Shown here one piece after another: positions 59,768-64,000 of a stretch of DNA of 64,000 bases. The stretch is from the NCBI GenBank assembly GCA_024036415.1, contig JAMWET010006800.1:213501-277500 (forward strand). Reading direction: 5' to 3'. A program made the position numbers and the translations under genes. Under the pieces are notes generated by a model. The model was given only the letters and a program-made list of their open reading frames with translations, was not told the DNA's origin and did not search any database. Within the stretch, counting starts at the first letter, position 1, and every line of letters begins with the position of its first letter. Source of the DNA: Prochilodus magdalenae. Its lineage: Eukaryota; Chordata; Actinopteri; Characiformes; Prochilodontidae.

Positions 59768-61627
59768 TTCTTTTGACTTGGCTTTTTTTCTTTTTTTTTA
59801 TGTGGAGACTAACTAGCTTTTGCTCACAAATTTAAATGTTTTAATTTGTATTATTTTAGATTGATAGTTGGATTAGTCTTCCTTTCTCATTCTTGACTCT
59901 GTGTTATAGTATTAAGTTCGCTATAATAACTTTCCTAAAGATGAAGGGCAGAGTAGTATTAAGGGTATAAAAACAAATACGTTAAAGAGACCACCATTTA
60001 GCCCAACCCTAATTTAGAAATGGTTTCCATAAAAAATTATACAACTAAAACTGCATGGCCACCTGACATTTAACAAAATCCTCCCTATGTATGTGTAATT
60101 TGTCATATAACATTGATCAATATTTATAGTATTTATAAACATGCATCTACATAGCCATAACTCACAATAGAAAGAAGGCAAGCTACATGCTAGATTAAAA
60201 ATACTGTATAAAGAGAGGCCTTCTGTAAATCTTTGGGCATGCATACTTATTTTTGTGTGCCTTTTTAATTTATTTATTTGTACACATGTATATGAATACA
60301 AATACGTATATGCAGTTTGGTTTCTCAGTTTTTCAGTACACAGAAATATGCTTGCAGTTCTGATGTAAGGGGCTGTTGGTATTTTATTTTTAATTTGCAC
60401 ATTAGTAAATGGGACTTTGTAATTTAGTATTTTAGCAGATAGGTTTCTGTGTGTGCATAAAAGCAAAGTGTGCTGCATCACAGTCATTTAATAATAATTT
60501 TATCTTTTCTCACAGCATTATTGAGCATGATATATGACCTCTTTATCAGCCATCACATTTTATGTAAGTATTGTGCAGTCCTACCAGAAATAGTTGATGG
60601 TAGCAGTTGTGAGGGTTTTTTTTATTTTTTTTTTACTTATTACATTTGCACTGTAGGAGTAGACAGGTAGGTATCAGACCTAAGTACGATAATTCTAGGG
60701 GCCACAAAGATTGTACATTTTTTGTATGTGACTTTGAGTGAATGAATAAATTAACAATTAAAGGCCAGTTTACTATACACTGCCAACCTAATGCATTGTG
60801 CTTTCTGTCAATCTTCCGGCTACCTGGGTAATTAACAAGGCTAAATTTTCCATAAGAAATTCTAAGATGTACAGCTTGAAGTACTGTACACCGTAGAAGC
60901 ACAATGCTCAGTGAAAGTTCTAACATTTGTAATAAAATGAGCAGGGTAATAAAGTTTTTGGTACATATTCATTTTGTGACAGAGAAATGAAATTCCTTGG
61001 GTTTCCGCTGCTTCCATGTATAAAATCATTAATCTAGTAGACACCCAGACCAGACAATCCAGTGCATTGCTTGAAATGAGGCATCACTGGTAAGAACATG
61101 CGGCCTTGTTAGGAAGGAGTACTTTGGGTGAGACCTTTTTTCAAATGCAATGTTATAATATCTGACAACAATACCAAGTGAAGAGTAGATTCCATACTGC
61201 CATTTGTTCACACATCTGTGCAGCAGATGTGGCACAAAAAAAAAAAAAAAGTCATACTGTCACATATGATGTCCTGATGTGACATTTGACTGCATAATAT
61301 CAGTTTTAAAACTGGTAAAAGTGATTGGAATACTATTTGTGAAACACAGTTACCTATATTGAAATCACTTGTGTGTGCTCAAAACACTTTTTAAGGATTA
61401 AGGATTTAATAAGTGTGAATTTATTAAACTTATTATTAACCAGTATCAGAACAAGACTGGAACATCTTTGCCAAATTCAGACCGGCTACTATATTAAATA
61501 ACCTTCTATCACCTTCACTTATCATATAGAAGCATGTTGTAGTTCTTCAATTACAGACTGTAGCCCATACTTTCCATCCTAGCCCCCTTTTACCCTGTTC
61601 CTTGGGAGTCGGGACCCCCACAAAACA

Positions 61628-61725
61628 GGTATTATGTGGGTGCTGGATCATTTTCAGCACTGCAGTGATGCTCACGTGGTGGTGGTGTGTTTGTGTGTGT
61701 TGTGCTGGTGTGAGTGGATCAGACA
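61628..61725 (+). repeat. Interspersed repeat fragment, copy 2
   Basis: Reads tgctggatcattttcagcac, then tgcagtgatgctcac, a ggtggtggtgtgttt run and 'gtgctggtgtgagtggatcagacac'. It shares the ggatc-tcagcactgcagtga core with 38221-38305. Confidence 0.65.
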
Positions 61726-63075
61726 CTTATTGAGTGGCTCTATTCTTTAACTATGTTTCATTTATTAAAACTTATTATTACAAAAAATAAAAACTTTACT
61801 ACCAAAACAATCATAACATCTCTGACAAGATAGCATTTTAGCTAAATTTGAGCAGATCTCAAAAGCGGTAGCCAGTACATAACTAGCAAGCATAGCTTCT
61901 CAACGAATTCCTGTTTTAAACAGGTCTTTGGAAATATCTAAATTCTTAATTTTTAATTTTTAGAGACTTTAATTTGTTAGAATTGTCCATATTTTTTTGT
62001 GTAAATCCATAAATCATGCTTCCTTACTAGCTACACTAACTCAGACACATTTACTGAGAATTCCTTTACCTTTGCTCCACTGTTTGTAAGAAAAGTGCTT
62101 TCTACTCCGTTACATTTTAGATCATTTTAGACATCAGTACTGTTTTGTGATTAGTCTTACTCTACATGTGAAATACAAGAGGGGCTGTGGGTCCGGGACG
62201 CTGTAGTTAATGTGTTGGACCCCCTGAATGGCTTAAAATTAGGGATACTACTGAAGATGTAGCATATTTTTAAGTCTGAAAATGAGCATGGTGGAAAGAG
62301 TGAATAGTTATTCTTTTTTTGAGACTAACAGAAGAGGAGACGTGCAAGAGGTAATGTGTAGAAGAGCATGTGATCAAACTGGTAAAGATCATTTCCAGAA
62401 GAAGAATTATTCCAGTATCGCAGCCAGCTAACATGGAACCTCCCATGCTGTTCTATAAGTCACCCAGTAATTTTTTAAACTGCTACATGTGACACTACAG
62501 ACACCACAAAAAAGCCTGGGTGCCACCATCACAAAAGAGAAGCAACAGTTAATGATGAAGCTTAAGTCTTTATTGAAGGAGTCCCTTTATAACAACCACA
62601 TACAAAGTAAAATGCTTTACTTTCTGCAAGCTATGTTGAAGCTAGAGCTTTATTCCATAAAATATTAATAAACACAAACATGTACATACACTACACAAAG
62701 ACATCGAACATTTTTGCATCGAATATTGGCATGTGACTTTTTTGGTTCTCCGTGTAGCTAAAGTTCCAAAAGAAGAAAAAGCTCTTCAAGCCCTCTTTAG
62801 GAAAACATAAAAACAGATGCACTCAATAGTCTTTCTTTATTCTGGTAACTAATGAACACATTTAGTTGTCGTGAAAGGCAGGGAAGCAGCAAAACAATAT
62901 TACACCACTGTGCCTAACGATTCGTTCTGAACATAAGCCGACTGTGTTTCCCCTGCACTTAATATACTTGTTACAGTTACATATCTTATGTTTATCATAC
63001 ACCAAGATAACATTTGGTCTATAGCTGTGCTCTATGAAGCCAAAATGTACAATTTTGTGCATACATTAAGACAAG

Positions 63076-63324
63076 CATATTGTCGCTGTCCAAAGAAAAA
63101 CATGTATCTCCAAAATGGCAACTTTACAGGAGAGGCCAAAAACCTCATATAATTTGAATGAAAGTCGATGGAACCAGATGTCTTTCCAAGTGGTTTTGGG
63201 CCATTTCTGTTGGCCCATTCTTCATGAAATTCACACACAGTGTAAACAGCAGCTCATGTGATCAAATGAGGCATAATAGTAAAAATAAGGAGATACATGT
63301 TTTTCTTTGGAAAGAGACGATATG
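63076..63324 (-). mobile_element. MITE-like inverted-repeat element, copy 2
   Basis: Same family as 1001-1196 in the opposite orientation. The left end is catattgtcgctgtccaaag and the right end is ctttggaaagagacgatatg. Facing aaaaacatgtatctcc and ggagatacatgttttt blocks lie inside them. It carries about 50 bases near 63215-63280 that copy 1 lacks. Non-coding. Confidence 0.75.
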
Positions 63325-64000
63325 TTATTTACTTACAGTCAGAAAATCCATAAAACATGCCATTTAACCAGGGGGCACCAAGACAAATTACACATCATCA
63401 TTCTTATACTTAAGAAAAGCATTTCAGAGCAGAAGCTAGAACTGCACCTCTGCTGTGCAATTTTATACAGTGCCTTTTATACAGTCTGCAATACTACAAG
63501 GCGTGAGACAGCAGACCTGCTTGAATCGAGTCTATAGCTCAAGACCATATTCTACATGACCTACCATGTATTCTAATAATTAATGGATGTCTAACAGTAT
63601 TTCTTAGACACACTATTGAATATATTAGTCTGCGGTTTTGGTGGCAACCTTAATTTGCAGCTGGCAGAAACTCATAAATCAGTGTGTTTATTAAATGGTG
63701 AATTTATACAATATACATTCAGTACGTGTAAAAGTGTGTTTATAAAAACAGTGTATTAATTAAACAGTGTCATATTATAATATGTTTGCCGATAACATAC
63801 TCTAAAAGAAAGTAAACAGAAAACTTGTTAATAAAAAGAACTTAAGTAAAATTATTTACCAAAATTATTTATGTTTGGAAAAGCATTACCTTATGTTTTA
63901 TAAAAGCAATAAGCCACTTGAGGTTGTGTGTTACAGTGATTTAATCATGGGTATGAAGATTTTAGTCATTCTGCGTTGTGCCATGCTTAATAACACCTTT

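Larger units (their letters stand above)
59601..64000. other. Intergenic DNA right of ube2i
   Basis: AT-rich. It holds the TTTA microsatellite, a repeat fragment at 61628-61725 and the second MITE copy at 63076-63324. The longest reading frame (60014-60487, minus, 157 codons) has no recognisable domain and the composition of AT-rich chance sequence. Confidence 0.6.

Noticed and set aside
60014..60487. 157-codon minus-strand frame right of ube2i
   Set aside because: No recognisable family, AT-rich codon use with many Cys/Tyr/Ile typical of random sequence, no splice or promoter context.

Overview
This window is vertebrate nuclear DNA, almost certainly from a teleost fish. Its genes are split into small exons with GT-AG introns, and microsatellites and degraded transposons are abundant. 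Five recognisable orthologues belong to genes that sit together in human 16p13.3. Several interspersed repeats resemble ones I remember from ostariophysan fishes (characins, catfishes and relatives), but that placement is only an impression. No bacterial, phage, CRISPR or RNA-gene signature was seen. All gene models below were read by hand from splice sites and reading frame.

Layout, left to right. (1) 1-1880 is non-coding and holds an inverted-repeat MITE. (2) About 1870-3652 (+) is a coiled-coil, Glu-rich gene in two visible exons that I cannot name, with a probable long 3'UTR to about 5.8 kb. (3) 8623-13841 (-) is gnptg, the gamma subunit of GlcNAc-1-phosphotransferase, in ten coding exons (298 aa). 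(4) 14918-18321 (+) is tsr3, the 18S rRNA aminocarboxypropyltransferase, in six exons (286 aa), head-to-head with gnptg. (5) 20053-35642 (+) is pdpk1, the PDK1 kinase, in 14 coding exons (537 aa), with a CpG-rich promoter and a 3'UTR full of CT repeats. (6) 41377-51680 (+) is kctd5, a BTB adaptor of CUL3, in six exons (217 aa), plus a previously unremarked in-frame duplicate of its fifth exon. (7) 55029-58733 (+) is ube2i, the SUMO E2 UBC9, in six coding exons (158 aa), with a CpG-rich promoter and probable non-coding first exon upstream. (8) 58734-64000 is 3'UTR and intergenic DNA, with a second copy of the MITE.

The genes are housekeeping or signalling genes and do not form one pathway: lysosomal enzyme targeting (gnptg), ribosome maturation (tsr3), PI3K/AGC-kinase signalling (pdpk1), ubiquitin/G-beta-gamma regulation (kctd5) and SUMO conjugation (ube2i). 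The most interesting observation is the second, diverged copy of the kctd5 C-terminal exon (49412-49522). It has intact splice sites and matching phase, so it could be used as a mutually exclusive alternative in the part of the protein that contacts G-beta-gamma. The unnamed coiled-coil gene with a 51-codon internal duplication is the second candidate for follow-up.
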